Assembly: GCA_023436065.1 (NCBI GenBank) | Contig: JAEZKU010000038.1 | Span: forward strand, 1-64,000 | Direction: 5' to 3' | Length of the DNA: 64,000 nucleotides | Source: Bacillota bacterium | GTDB lineage: Bacteria; Bacillota; Clostridia; Lachnospirales; Lachnospiraceae | In this document: positions 33,344-42,338 of the stretch, in pieces | Position numbering within the stretch: position 1 is the stretch's first letter | Layout: each line of letters starts with the position of its first letter | Position numbers and translations under genes: made by a program | Notes under the pieces: generated by a model | Told to the model about the DNA's origin: nothing | Seen by the model: only the letters and a program-made list of their open reading frames with translations | Database searches by the model: none

Positions 33344-36300
33344 CTATTCCATCCATATTTCTATCTTCTTTATCTTGCCCTCGCGTACTCCTTCTGCTGC
33401 AGCACCGCTAATGGTGTCACCTTCTATCACTGCTCCGGTATCGCAAAGCACAATCCTTTTTATCTTTGCTGCCCCAATACCGAACGTTGCTTTTCGTGAC
33501 GGATTATGGTAGGTCACCTTGCAGGAGGAAAACAGTGTAAAGGAAGCCTCCCCATTGTCATCAAATAAGAAATCTGCCAGCTTCGGCTCAAAATGAAGCT
33601 GCAGCTCGTCATTCTCATAAGTGAACACCTTTCTGCCAACAAACATCTCAATCCACATGGTAACCGCTTCCGTTGTAGATCCGCTCAAACGGGCTACATA
33701 ACCCCTTCCATGGATTGCTTCGTTGGGATTTTCACTGGAGACAAGGAAGGAGGAATTCTCCAGGATGCTTCTTCCGTATTCCTTCGGATCCCGGAAGGCA
33801 ACCATACATGTCTTCATTTCCTGGTAAAATTGCTCGTACAGACCTGATCGCAGGATTGATAGGAGGTATTTATATTCCATATGTAAGAAGATGCTCTCCC
33901 GTTCCAGCCAACCCGGAGTAAAGACATGGATTCTTCCGTTCTCCATGGAAATATGCTCAATCGGCACACTGGTCTTATACATGCCCAACTTTTCGTCATA
34001 CAGTCTGCTGTTACGGACATGGCTGTAGAGCTCTGCGGCCTGCTTTTGGTCCTCAAGCGTAGCAAGCATCTTGGCAGGACCCTCCAGGAATGCGGGCAGC
34101 GGCACAACCTCAAAGGCTTTTACTCTGACCTTCGGAAGGCCGTATTCACTGATCACCTTCTGACCGTCCTCCGAAACTACCTCTTCAAATTCACTTGCCC
34201 GATAAGTAAAGTAGGTCGGTACAATACCGTCCCCATATCCGCAGGCCTTTATGATCCCTTCCTCCAGCTTTACTAAGAACGCATCCAGTATCTCCTTCAG
34301 ACTCCGGGTGGACAGCACGCTTACCTCACCACTTGCGCTAAATCGAACCTTCTCACGGAAGTTCTCACGGATTGTACTTACTTTATCCCAGTACATGAAA
34401 TCCGTCCATTGCTCTGCTCTCGAAGTTTTCAAAGCATCATAAACCTCAGTGAGGAATTCTGCCAGCTCAAGGGGCAACATAACCTGATCTGTAAGTAGGA
34501 TTCTGTCCCGAAGAAACAGCAGCATCCTTTTTAGTTCAAAGGTCTCCGCCATACCACTGCCAAAAAGCCCCGGTAATCCGTTCATAGCATCATTCCAACC
34601 TGGTTTGCCGGCTTCCATCTCAACTCCCATACCATATGGATCAAGGGAGGAGAATTTATTCACAGCCAGTGTCAGCAGCTTGCCTGCCAGAGTTGTTCTG
34701 ACAAGTTCGCCCCGGTCTGTCATTTTCCAATTGGTACCCTTTCGGTCAAAGCCCTCTCTTGCAAGCTTCTCCTCATCATGTACCAAAGCACCGTATTGTC
34801 TGGCTTCCTGTTTCTTATTCAAAACGTATTTCTCACTGCGGGGAAGAACCCTTGCCGGACTGTCATAATAACGATAAGAGTTGTCCCCGAATAACAGTTC
34901 CTTCTCCTTCTCGGGGAAGATACTTAGATAATTCTCCACCAAATCAATATTGTAATCCCAGTGATCGCTCCAATATCCTTCTCCAAAGCCCGCTTCGATA
35001 TTCTGCTCACAGAATGAAAGCAGCTTTTCCAGGAATTCATCTTCATCTATGGCAAGCTCTATCCTGTTTGTGGCAATACAATTGGCAATCTGTCCGGGGG
35101 TAAAGTTTTTACTGATGATCTTCTTCAATCGGTCCTGCTCATGATTTACACTCGAAAGGATCAGCTGTGCTGCCTCCTGCTCGCTACCCTCCCTAACCCG
35201 GAAAGTGGAAGGTCTTACCTCGAGGGGATTGTAGCCATCCATCTGGATCAGCTCATAAAAGGTCTTCACGTTAAAATCCCCGACTTCGGGATGAAAGAAT
35301 ACATCATTGCGCCGGTTCTGGTTCACATCCCGGAAATTGCCGTTGCCCTGGGAATAATATTCTCCTGCGATGGAGAAGAAATTATAATCCCTTTCCGGAT
35401 CTCCATGCTTTCTGCTGAAAAGATGAATTACGGATTTCTTTCCATCCTTTCCGATTACATAGGGGTATCCTCCGCGTAGAAAATTATCCAGATAATTCTG
35501 TTCCATATACTGATCAAATACCGGTACTCCCGTATGAGTCCTGATATCTGCAGTGAGTTCTTCGACCAACTCCTCAGCCATTGCTTCGCTTTTTACGAGA
35601 AAATCCGGTTCACAGAACGCCGTAGCTTTCCGGTTTACCTGCTCCGGTGATACGGCAAAGCCGGTCAGGGAATAAAACAGCTCTTCTTCTCCCGGTGCCA
35701 GCACCATTTTCATAGGTGTGAATCCGCAGGGTACCTTATTGTAAAAGCATTGCTTCTCTTCAAGCACTCCCTGCAGGGACGCCCTCTCAAAGTTTACCGG
35801 ATGAAGCAGTGATGTGTCATAACCAAAAATAGCTTCCGCATCATAAATCACAGGCTGGATCTTACCATCTCTTACAGCAAGATAATAATAGCCGCCCTCC
35901 ACCTCGGACACCTCCGCAGTATCATCATTGGATGCACGAACAGTATAAAAGGGGATATTATGCTCAATATTCTTTATTTCAGTCCAGCTTTTTAACAGGT
36001 TCGACATCTCCTTAAACTGACTGTTCTGTATTCCATAGGGAATAATCTTGGGCAGACCATCTATAAGCTCCAGCTCTTTCTCCACACTGTCCAGATTCTC
36101 AATGGTAACCTTTCGCACCAACGCTCCAATGCTGTTATTCGGCAGGACGAAATATTTCACTGTGATCCTTAAGCCGTAGGTCGGATTGGTCTCCACCATC
36201 CAGAAGCTGTTCTTACGAATATAAAGGTCTCTTTGTGTCCTCTCATCAAAGGTATGGAAGGGTTCAAAGAAGCTTCCATTACATCTGATTAAGGTGCGAA

Positions 36301-36532
36301 AGCCTTTGACCGAGGTATTTTCATAGGCTGTGTTCGCCGGATTGAATTCCATGATAGCATTCCCTTTGTTATGAATCCCAAAACTGTTGACGCCCTGTCC
36401 ACGGTTCGTATAGTAGACCCACAGGGGAATTCCCTTCCTTCCCGCTAATCCGGGAAGAAAACTCGAGAAGGGCGGAAGTGTGTCAAACCCTTTGATGATA
36501 TAAGTATTGTCCTGCAGTTTATAATTTTCCAT
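33344..36532 (-). CDS. Large beta-glucan phosphorylase, GH161/GH149-like (GH94 relatives)
   Basis: A 1062-residue cytoplasmic protein with a long N-terminal beta-sandwich region and an (alpha/alpha)6 barrel. Marker segments are SRKHGDPERDYNFF (373-386), QNRRNDVFFHPEVGDFN (405-421) and GKPGWNDAMNGLPGLFGSG (642-660), with Asp648 the likely general acid. This layout and length fit the GH149 and GH161 families, which phosphorolyse beta-1,3-glucan oligosaccharides to glucose 1-phosphate. I cannot separate the two families by eye. First structural gene of the operon. Its leader has an unusual set of AGGAGGAT repeats. Confidence 0.75.
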   Translation of the reverse strand: MENYKLQDNTYIIKGFDTLPPFSSFLPGLAGRKGIPLWVYYTNRGQGVNSFGIHNKGNAIMEFNPANTAYENTSVKGFRTLIRCNGSFFEPFHTFDERTQRDLYIRKNSFWMVETNPTYGLRITVKYFVLPNNSIGALVRKVTIENLDSVEKELELIDGLPKIIPYGIQNSQFKEMSNLLKSWTEIKNIEHNIPFYTVRASNDDTAEVSEVEGGYYYLAVRDGKIQPVIYDAEAIFGYDTSLLHPVNFERASLQGVLEEKQCFYNKVPCGFTPMKMVLAPGEEELFYSLTGFAVSPEQVNRKATAFCEPDFLVKSEAMAEELVEELTADIRTHTGVPVFDQYMEQNYLDNFLRGGYPYVIGKDGKKSVIHLFSRKHGDPERDYNFFSIAGEYYSQGNGNFRDVNQNRRNDVFFHPEVGDFNVKTFYELIQMDGYNPLEVRPSTFRVREGSEQEAAQLILSSVNHEQDRLKKIISKNFTPGQIANCIATNRIELAIDEDEFLEKLLSFCEQNIEAGFGEGYWSDHWDYNIDLVENYLSIFPEKEKELLFGDNSYRYYDSPARVLPRSEKYVLNKKQEARQYGALVHDEEKLAREGFDRKGTNWKMTDRGELVRTTLAGKLLTLAVNKFSSLDPYGMGVEMEAGKPGWNDAMNGLPGLFGSGMAETFELKRMLLFLRDRILLTDQVMLPLELAEFLTEVYDALKTSRAEQWTDFMYWDKVSTIRENFREKVRFSASGEVSVLSTRSLKEILDAFLVKLEEGIIKACGYGDGIVPTYFTYRASEFEEVVSEDGQKVISEYGLPKVRVKAFEVVPLPAFLEGPAKMLATLEDQKQAAELYSHVRNSRLYDEKLGMYKTSVPIEHISMENGRIHVFTPGWLERESIFLHMEYKYLLSILRSGLYEQFYQEMKTCMVAFRDPKEYGRSILENSSFLVSSENPNEAIHGRGYVARLSGSTTEAVTMWIEMFVGRKVFTYENDELQLHFEPKLADFLFDDNGEASFTLFSSCKVTYHNPSRKATFGIGAAKIKRIVLCDTGAVIEGDTISGAAAEGVREGKIKKIEIWME

Positions 36533-36534
36533 AA

Positions 36535-36585
36535 ATCCTCCTATTTTTATCCTCCTATTTGTATAAGGAGGATTTTATCCTCCTT
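36535..36585 (-). promoter_or_regulatory. Leader with three AGGAGGAT copies and a self-complementary hairpin
   Basis: On the minus strand AAGGAGGAT (36577-36585) pairs perfectly with ATCCTCCTT (36565-36573). Two more AGGAGGAT copies follow at about 36551 and 36537, the last being the working ribosome binding site. The anti-SD arm ATCCTCCTT could pair with any of the three copies, which would hide or expose the start of the phosphorylase gene. Regulation through this is an inference. Confidence 0.55.
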
Positions 36586-36730
36586 GGGATTAAAGTATTT
36601 AAAAGTAATCATAAGACAAGGGTCTGCATTGGGAGAAATCCAACCGACAATGTCTCATTTCCGGTATATCCAAATGTAGTACCCTTGGCTAAGCATTCCA
36701 TATAATCTGTTTCATAAATCACTAACCGCA

Positions 36731-37729
36731 TCAAAATCTGACTTTACAGGTATCCCTTATGACCATACTGGGGGACAGCTTCGTCACTATTCCTTTCTCC
36801 GTCTCAGCAAGTTCCATCAGACGAAGCAACTCAGCAGTACATTGGTTGCCGAGCTCAATCACCGGACTGTGAATTGTAGTCAGTGGCGGATTATAATAGG
36901 AGGACAGCAGGATATCATCGAAGCCGATTACACAGACATCCTCCGGAACCTTCACCCCTGCTTCCGTAAGCGCATGGATTGCTCCAAAGGCCATTTCATC
37001 ATTGGCACAGAAGACAGCATCCGGAAGCCGGGTTCCCTTCAGAAGCAGCACACGCATCTCGCTATATGCGACTGCTTCTTCAAAATATCCCCTCAGGACG
37101 ATATTTTCATCTATCGGAAGATGATATTTTTGCATTGTATCCCGGTAAGCCTGATATCTGTCATGATCATCAAAGCCCTCAATCCCATGGAAATACCCGA
37201 TTCTTCTGTGTCCCTGTTTAATCAGATATTCCATCGCCAGAGAAGCACCTTCATAATTATTGATGACCACACTTGATATTCTGGTTCCGGTCATTTCCCG
37301 GTCTATAAAGACCATTGGCAGCTTCGTTAATGATAGACGGCTTATGTATTCCTCCTGCAACCGTTCATTAAGAATAATCGCACCCTCTACACCGGAAGCA
37401 ACGATCATGCTGTAAATCTCATCTCCAGTGTTCTCATTGCTGATATATATATTTAATAAATATCCCCTCATCCTGCATTGCTTATGAACTGTCTGAATCA
37501 GGACACGATAGAAATCACCCTGGACACTGGTTAAAAATAGGCCAATGGTATTCTTTCTGCTCGATTTTAAAAGCTTTGCGTTCATATTCGGAACATACTT
37601 CAGCTTCTCAACCGCAGCCATAACCCTGCGCTTTTTATCTTCGCTTACAACATCCACACCATTGAGTACATTCGATACTGTGGATATTGCTACACCAGCT
37701 TCCTTTGCCACATCCTTAATCGTTACCAT
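36731..37729 (-). CDS. LacI-family transcriptional regulator (beta-glucan operon)
   Basis: A 332-residue LacI/GalR regulator. The N-terminal helix-turn-helix and hinge (MVTIKDVAKEAGVAISTVSNVLNG, about 1-55) precede a periplasmic-binding-protein-like sugar domain ending with VCVIGFDDILLSSYYNPPLTTI. It is in the same direction as the glycoside operon and 198 bases upstream of it, so it probably controls that operon, with a sugar as inducer. The start follows AGGAGAGATACT. The gap 36586-36730 has no operator I can recognise. Confidence 0.9.
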   Translation of the reverse strand: MVTIKDVAKEAGVAISTVSNVLNGVDVVSEDKKRRVMAAVEKLKYVPNMNAKLLKSSRKNTIGLFLTSVQGDFYRVLIQTVHKQCRMRGYLLNIYISNENTGDEIYSMIVASGVEGAIILNERLQEEYISRLSLTKLPMVFIDREMTGTRISSVVINNYEGASLAMEYLIKQGHRRIGYFHGIEGFDDHDRYQAYRDTMQKYHLPIDENIVLRGYFEEAVAYSEMRVLLLKGTRLPDAVFCANDEMAFGAIHALTEAGVKVPEDVCVIGFDDILLSSYYNPPLTTIHSPVIELGNQCTAELLRLMELAETEKGIVTKLSPSMVIRDTCKVRF

Positions 37730-38046
37730 AGTATCTCTCCTGACTATTTTGTAATTACAGCAGCATTCATGAGCGCAACATATGCATTTACTGGAATTAA
37801 TTATAATACAGTTTTATGGATACCGCAATATAAAAACATTTTTATTTCGATTTATCGGCACTTTCCGCACTTTTTGTTTCCTATTAATCTGATTAATTTT
37901 TGTTTTTATATCATTTATCTATCTATTATATAATTATTTTATATTTATTAAACATCTAATACAAATCAATACCAATATTTCCTTTGAAACGTTTTTATAT
38001 GTATTTCAATTCAATGATATTCTTCCCTGTTACCTTTATCACAATA

Positions 38047-38087
38047 TGATATTTTCTGTCGCATTATCCATAATATTGCATAATATA
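38047..38087 (+). promoter_or_regulatory. Sporulation-type promoter candidate (sigma-E/sigma-K-like)
   Basis: TGATATTT (38047-38054), a 14-base spacer and CATAATAT (38069-38076) resemble the sigma-E consensus (kmATATTT-14-CATACAnT). An overlapping CATAATATA (38079-38087) fits the sigma-K -10 CATAnnnTA. It lies about 90 bases before the first of two tandem small genes. The rest of the AT-rich gap 37730-38164 holds one GAAACGTTTT half-palindrome near 37985 and nothing else I can support. Confidence 0.4.
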
Positions 38088-38164
38088 TAGTAGACTTAAA
38101 ATTTCACCAAAAGATGCTTTTTGGCATCCTCAGATGACCAATAAGAAGATAAGGAGGTATTACA

Positions 38165-38449
38165 ATGCGACCAGATGAACTATACAGATACATGGGCCAG
38201 ACCGTAACGATATTTACAACCAGCGGTGGTGCTACCGGTTGCGGTTTTACCGGTTTATTGCTTCAAGTTAATCCGGCATATATCACACTGGTAGACCGAA
38301 TCGGTCCTCCCCCTGCCAGTCCAATAAACGGGTCTATGTGCGGCTCTCATAGAGATCCCAGACAAAAAGAAGAATACTTCTATAACGTAGGTGCTGTTTG
38401 CGATATCCCCACAGATAAAATCGTAAGCTTCTGCCATAATGCAATTTAA
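38165..38449 (+). CDS. Small conserved-looking protein, paralogue 1 (LSm-like beta-barrel candidate)
   Basis: A 94-residue soluble protein I do not recognise. The core YMGQTVTIFTTSGGATGCGF, then FTGLLLQVNPAYITLVDRIG and a late VCDIPTDKIVSFCHNA, alternates strands in a way that resembles a small SH3/Sm-like barrel. Its five cysteines and central Pro-Gly loop are unusual. It has a strong AAGGAGG site and is 21 bases upstream of a clear paralogue. The sporulation-like promoter upstream hints at a spore-layer role. That is inference only. Confidence 0.75.
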   Translation: MRPDELYRYMGQTVTIFTTSGGATGCGFTGLLLQVNPAYITLVDRIGPPPASPINGSMCGSHRDPRQKEEYFYNVGAVCDIPTDKIVSFCHNAI

Positions 38450-38470
38450 TGAATAAAGGAGGTAATAAAT

Positions 38471-38830
38471 ATGTCAAAGTGTAGATTCGGCTCCCACGGC
38501 AGCTCCAGGGAACAGGCTCTGGTTGAGCATATGCGCAGATATGTCACTGAAACAGTCACCATCTTCACCACTAGCGGCGGCCCTACCGGCTGTGGCTTTA
38601 CAGGTGTCGTCCTATCCGTAAATTCCCGTTTTGTACGTCTTCTCACAGATATGGGGTTTCCACCGGCGAATCCTCTGCCGGATGGCATGTGTGGTGAGAT
38701 GGAAACCGGCCCGGCTCCCAGAGGCGGATCAAGCATCAGCAAGGGCTTTGATCATCCTTGGCGCAGCGTCGGTTCCGTATGCGATATTCCGATTGACATG
38801 ATAGTTGCATTTTGCCACAACGCCGTATAA
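38471..38830 (+). CDS. Small conserved-looking protein, paralogue 2
   Basis: A 119-residue paralogue of the preceding gene. Shared blocks include VTIFTTSGG-TGCGFTG, LxVN, and VCDIPxDxIVxFCHNA. It has a different N-terminus (MSKCRFGSHGSSREQ) and a longer central loop with a GPAPRGGSS stretch. The two are adjacent, each with its own AAAGGAGG site, and end at a hairpin terminator. Duplication with divergence in the loop suggests partner or surface specialisation, perhaps a hetero-oligomer. Function is not known. Confidence 0.75.
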   Translation: MSKCRFGSHGSSREQALVEHMRRYVTETVTIFTTSGGPTGCGFTGVVLSVNSRFVRLLTDMGFPPANPLPDGMCGEMETGPAPRGGSSISKGFDHPWRSVGSVCDIPIDMIVAFCHNAV

Positions 38831-38851
38831 TGTATCAGAAGAAACCATAAA

Positions 38852-38919
38852 AGGAGTAACGCTATCCAATGCAAGCTGCCGCACCTGCGGCATCTCATTA
38901 TAAGGATAACGTTACTCCT
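38852..38919. terminator. Hairpin terminator between convergent genes
   Basis: AGGAGTAACGCTATCC (38852-38867) pairs with GGATAACGTTACTCCT (38904-38919), and an inner TGCCGCA/TGCGGCA hairpin nests inside. The minus strand is followed by TTTTATGG and should serve the esterase gene; the plus side ends in GTTATTCT. Confidence 0.75.
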
Positions 38920-38940
38920 GTTATTCTGTGGTTCTTGTTC

Positions 38941-40017
38941 CTATGCGGTAATCACCGAAGCCAGATAGAATTCCTTCTCGGGAATCTCTTTCTCCAGGAT
39001 GATCTCTATGGTATGCTTTCCACTTTCCTTCATGGAAAAAACATCCTGCAGATACAGACAATCCCCCCAGGTCTCGTCAAAGTTGGCATCCAATATCACA
39101 GCCTGCTCCTCCCGCCCATCTATGACCGCTCTCGCTACGGGTGCGGGATGATTAGCATATTTTCGGTATTGTACTGAAATCAGCCAGCCTTCCACTTCAA
39201 AGCGTATTCGGCTTCCGGCGCTTTTCGCTGCCCAGCCATAGCGGAATACATCCCAGACACCGTTTTTAACCGTATTGTCCTCTATAAATCCTAAGGATAC
39301 CGGTTTATAGTTTCTGTTGCTTCTCCTAAAAGAGCCAAAATAACGATTTGAAGTCAGCGAAACCTCGGGGATCCTATAGGCTTCCTTTGAAGCGGTTGCC
39401 TCCTTTTGCATCCCGTAAATCCGTTCCAACAGATGCTGTATGACACCGGCTACCAACTGATGCCCCAAATCATTGGGATGGAGATTATCTGCGCTGATAT
39501 CTGTATTCTTTAGGCCGCCTCTTCTGATCTCTTCAAAAATGCTTGCCTTCATACTGACAATCGGAAGATCGTAATATTCTCCGATTTCGTTATGTACCCG
39601 TTCGGCATTTTCTCCACTATCATAGAGTACATTATTAAACATAAATACTGCAGGTTCCTTCGGATCCAGTAATATTGTTCTGATCAGCCCCTCAAAGGTC
39701 TCACGAAAGACCTCATCATCGCTGTCATTGACACTAAACTCCACGAACACCACGTCAGGTCTTAAGCTCAGCACATCCTCCTTAACCCTGGCTACACCGA
39801 ATTTCGAGGTGGTTGCCCCGACTCCGGCATTCACATATTCGATCTTGGCCAAAGGAAAGTTTTTCTTCCACCAGGAGTAAACCCGATATGCATAGCAGCT
39901 CTCTGCTGTCGTCGCAGCTGCACCGGCAGTGATCGATCCGCCCAGAAAAGCAACCCTAAGTGTTTCACCGGCCAGGGCCCGCTTCATCACCCGATGCATT
40001 CGCACTGTATTACCCAC
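38941..40017 (-). CDS. SGNH-fold acetyl esterase, CE17-like (mannan deacetylase candidate); 5' end uncertain
   Basis: A two-domain esterase: an SGNH domain with nucleophile GGSITAG, oxyanion region GVGATTSK, block III FSVNDSDD and catalytic DNLHPND, then a C-terminal beta-sandwich (about 225-358) like a CBM35. The same architecture is found in the Roseburia CE17 2-O-acetylmannan esterase, and the mannan gene context fits. The called GTG start has only a weak ribosome binding site. The frame continues upstream for 17 sense codons (IATGLPLEEVYERGIIR) that look like a normal N-terminus. It then hits TAA at 40069-40071, two codons after an ATG (40077) with AAGAGG at the right distance. The natural start may therefore have been lost to a nonsense codon, or there is a sequence error. 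Confidence 0.8.
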   Translation of the reverse strand: MGNTVRMHRVMKRALAGETLRVAFLGGSITAGAAATTAESCYAYRVYSWWKKNFPLAKIEYVNAGVGATTSKFGVARVKEDVLSLRPDVVFVEFSVNDSDDEVFRETFEGLIRTILLDPKEPAVFMFNNVLYDSGENAERVHNEIGEYYDLPIVSMKASIFEEIRRGGLKNTDISADNLHPNDLGHQLVAGVIQHLLERIYGMQKEATASKEAYRIPEVSLTSNRYFGSFRRSNRNYKPVSLGFIEDNTVKNGVWDVFRYGWAAKSAGSRIRFEVEGWLISVQYRKYANHPAPVARAVIDGREEQAVILDANFDETWGDCLYLQDVFSMKESGKHTIEIILEKEIPEKEFYLASVITA

Positions 40018-40101
40018 CCGGATGATACCTCTCTCATATACTTCCTCTAAAGGAAGCCCAGTAGCAATTTAGTCCATAATAAGCCTCTTTTCAATAATAC
40101 T

Positions 40102-41121
40102 CTATAGGATGCCGATTTCCCTGTCATCCTCATTCGTACTGTCATTCAGCTTGATATAGCCAATAATCTCCTCTACGGTTGTGAAGGCCATGCCGACATA
40201 GCTGTCTGCCGCTCCATAATAGATGGCAATTCTGCCTGTTGCAGCATCCGTAAGCGCAGCACACGGGAATACGACGTTCGGAACAAAGCCTCTTTCCTCA
40301 TACCATTCTTCAGGGGTAAGAACAAAATTATTGCATCTGTATTTCACGATGGACGGTTGATCGATATCCAGAATACAGGCACCCATGCTGTAGACATATC
40401 CGTTGCAGGTTCCTGTAACACCATGATAGAACAACAGCCATCCCTCACTGGTTTCAATCGGAGCAGCTCCTCCTCCGATCTTCAGGGATTGCCACCACTG
40501 CTTACCGCGTGCCATCACATGTCTGTGCTTTCCCCAGAAGGTAAGATCCGGGCTTTCACTCAGGAATACATCTCCAAAGGGAGTATGTCCGCTGTCACTC
40601 GGTCTGGATAACAGCATAAAATTGCCATTCACCTTTCTCGGGAACAGGACGCCGTTTCTGTTAAAAGGAAGAAAAGGATTCTCAATTCTTATAAATTCCT
40701 TGAAATCCTTGGTCTTAGCCATGCCCAGTGCGGCTCCGTAAAAATCGGTGCACCAGATTATATAATAAGTATCCTCCACCTGAATGAGTCGGGGATCATA
40801 AGCATATCGCGGCATGTAGGGTTTTCCTTCTGCATTTACAAAAGGAATTTTATTCGTGTCATAGGTCCAATGAATGCCGTCCTCACTGTAACCCATATAT
40901 AAATGCGGAACTCCGTCCACCTGTTCCGCCCGGAATACACCGATGAACTTTCCCTGATAGGGAACTACTGCGCTGTTGAATATTCTTACCACACCCGGAA
41001 ACGGATTCCGGTTTATGATCGGATTCTCTGAATATCTCCATACAGGCCCAACACAATTTGCCGGTTTTTCCTGCCATGGGATATTTGGCAAATCGTAAGA
41101 TAATATCTTAACCTTGATCAT
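40102..41121 (-). CDS. GH130 beta-1,4-mannooligosaccharide phosphorylase (GH130_2-like)
   Basis: Releases mannose 1-phosphate from the non-reducing end of beta-1,4-mannooligosaccharides, in the cytoplasm. The 339-residue five-bladed propeller shows the GH130 signatures NPIINRNPFPGV, VFRAEQ, YDPRLIQVEDTYYIIW (with the catalytic-region Asp), KIGGGAAPIETSEGWL and VFPCAAL. The length and blade motifs resemble the RaMP2 / Roseburia GH130_2 type. Its ATG overlaps the stop of the LacI gene upstream (TAATG), so the two are translationally coupled. Confidence 0.88.
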   Translation of the reverse strand: MIKVKILSYDLPNIPWQEKPANCVGPVWRYSENPIINRNPFPGVVRIFNSAVVPYQGKFIGVFRAEQVDGVPHLYMGYSEDGIHWTYDTNKIPFVNAEGKPYMPRYAYDPRLIQVEDTYYIIWCTDFYGAALGMAKTKDFKEFIRIENPFLPFNRNGVLFPRKVNGNFMLLSRPSDSGHTPFGDVFLSESPDLTFWGKHRHVMARGKQWWQSLKIGGGAAPIETSEGWLLFYHGVTGTCNGYVYSMGACILDIDQPSIVKYRCNNFVLTPEEWYEERGFVPNVVFPCAALTDAATGRIAIYYGAADSYVGMAFTTVEEIIGYIKLNDSTNEDDREIGIL

Positions 41122-42167
41122 TATTTAATCTCCTTAAGTTTATTCGAGGACTGACGGAAGATGATTTCCACCCCGATAAAGATAACCTCCTTCGGGAAGG
41201 TTGGATTCTGAATTCTCCACATCAATTGCTGTACCAGACGTCTGCCCAGACGCTGATTACCGACACGCACTGTCGTAAGGAAGGGTTCCACCTGTGCCAT
41301 ACCCTCGACGTTATCATATCCTGTTACCGCTACGTCCTGAGGAACGGATAACCCTCTGCTTCTTAAGCAGCGAATCACATCCAGGGCTATATCGTCATTT
41401 GCACAGACAATCGCTTCGGGCAGAACAGAAAAGCTATCCAATGCCATTTCCACTTCCACTGTTTTATAGAATTTATAGGTCGGATGATAGGTTGCAATGA
41501 TGGAAGTATCCACATTTAACCCAGCCTCCGCTAACGCGCTGACATATCCCTGATAGCGGTCACTGATGGTCTTACAATAGGTAATGTCACCGATAAAACC
41601 GATCCGGGTTAATCCTTGAGAGATTAGCTGTGAAGTAATCTTCTTAATACTGTTTGTGCCTTCACAGACAACAATATCTCCGTAGTGAGCAATGCTGTCC
41701 AGATTACTTGGAGCATCCAGAAATACTACCGGGATATTTTGCTTCATAATTCGGTCTACATACTCATTCGTAAACACACTCAAAATGATGATACCGCTTA
41801 CTTCTGCCTGTAAATCCAGCGGCAGTACCAAATTCTTCTCATCCTGCTCGCTGATAAAATTGAATTGGAGCTTACATCCGAATTTATTCAATTCATCTGA
41901 GATCCCCATGATGATGCTGTTCCAGAAAACCGAGATCTCTCTACGGGTCAGAACGACAATCGTCTTGGTATCCCCGACCTTATTGCGCAGCTTAAATTCA
42001 TTCAGCACGACCGGAGAAAGCTTGGAGTATCCCATCTCAAATGCCTTCTCAATGACGACATATCTGGTTTCATAAGAAACCGTATCACTGTTGTTTAGTG
42101 CTTTCGCTACTGTATTTCTGGATAAATGCAATTCCTTTGCCACATCCTGAATCGTAACCTTCTTCAT
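41121..42167 (-). CDS. LacI-family transcriptional regulator (mannan cluster)
   Basis: A 348-residue regulator with an N-terminal HTH (MKKVTIQDVAKELHLSRNTVAKALNN) and a sugar-binding domain (VAVTGYDNVEGMAQVEPFLTTVRV). The ATG at 42167 follows AGGAG by eight bases; the frame is open to a GTG at 42185. It sits inside the mannan cluster between the two GH130 genes and is coupled to the downstream one. The 171-base gap upstream contains an imperfect palindrome that may be its own operator. Confidence 0.9.
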   Translation of the reverse strand: MKKVTIQDVAKELHLSRNTVAKALNNSDTVSYETRYVVIEKAFEMGYSKLSPVVLNEFKLRNKVGDTKTIVVLTRREISVFWNSIIMGISDELNKFGCKLQFNFISEQDEKNLVLPLDLQAEVSGIIILSVFTNEYVDRIMKQNIPVVFLDAPSNLDSIAHYGDIVVCEGTNSIKKITSQLISQGLTRIGFIGDITYCKTISDRYQGYVSALAEAGLNVDTSIIATYHPTYKFYKTVEVEMALDSFSVLPEAIVCANDDIALDVIRCLRSRGLSVPQDVAVTGYDNVEGMAQVEPFLTTVRVGNQRLGRRLVQQLMWRIQNPTFPKEVIFIGVEIIFRQSSNKLKEIK

Positions 42168-42223
42168 TGCTTCCTCTCCTCCCACAGCGTTCGGCCGGTT
42201 TTGCTTTGCATTAGCAAATCATG

Positions 42224-42249
42224 TGCAACAATAATGCACTGTTATTGCA
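42224..42249. promoter_or_regulatory. Imperfect palindrome upstream of LacI gene (operator candidate)
   Basis: TGCAACAATAATG and CACTGTTATTGCA face each other with 10 of 13 positions matching. The site lies about 55 bases before the LacI start, and a further TTTGCATTAGCAAA-like sequence sits at 42205-42219. Autoregulation is inferred from position. Confidence 0.4.
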
Positions 42250-42338
42250 TTATATAAGCGAAGTTTACTACACTATTGCTACTTTTTCAAGAATATTATT
42301 CTGCTTAACCCCTAAATTGGGAACAGGTGCACGTTTTA

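Noticed and set aside
37984..37997. GAAACGTTTT-like possible LacI operator or cre site
   Set aside because: Only a partial palindrome, far from both start codons, and it does not fit the cre consensus.
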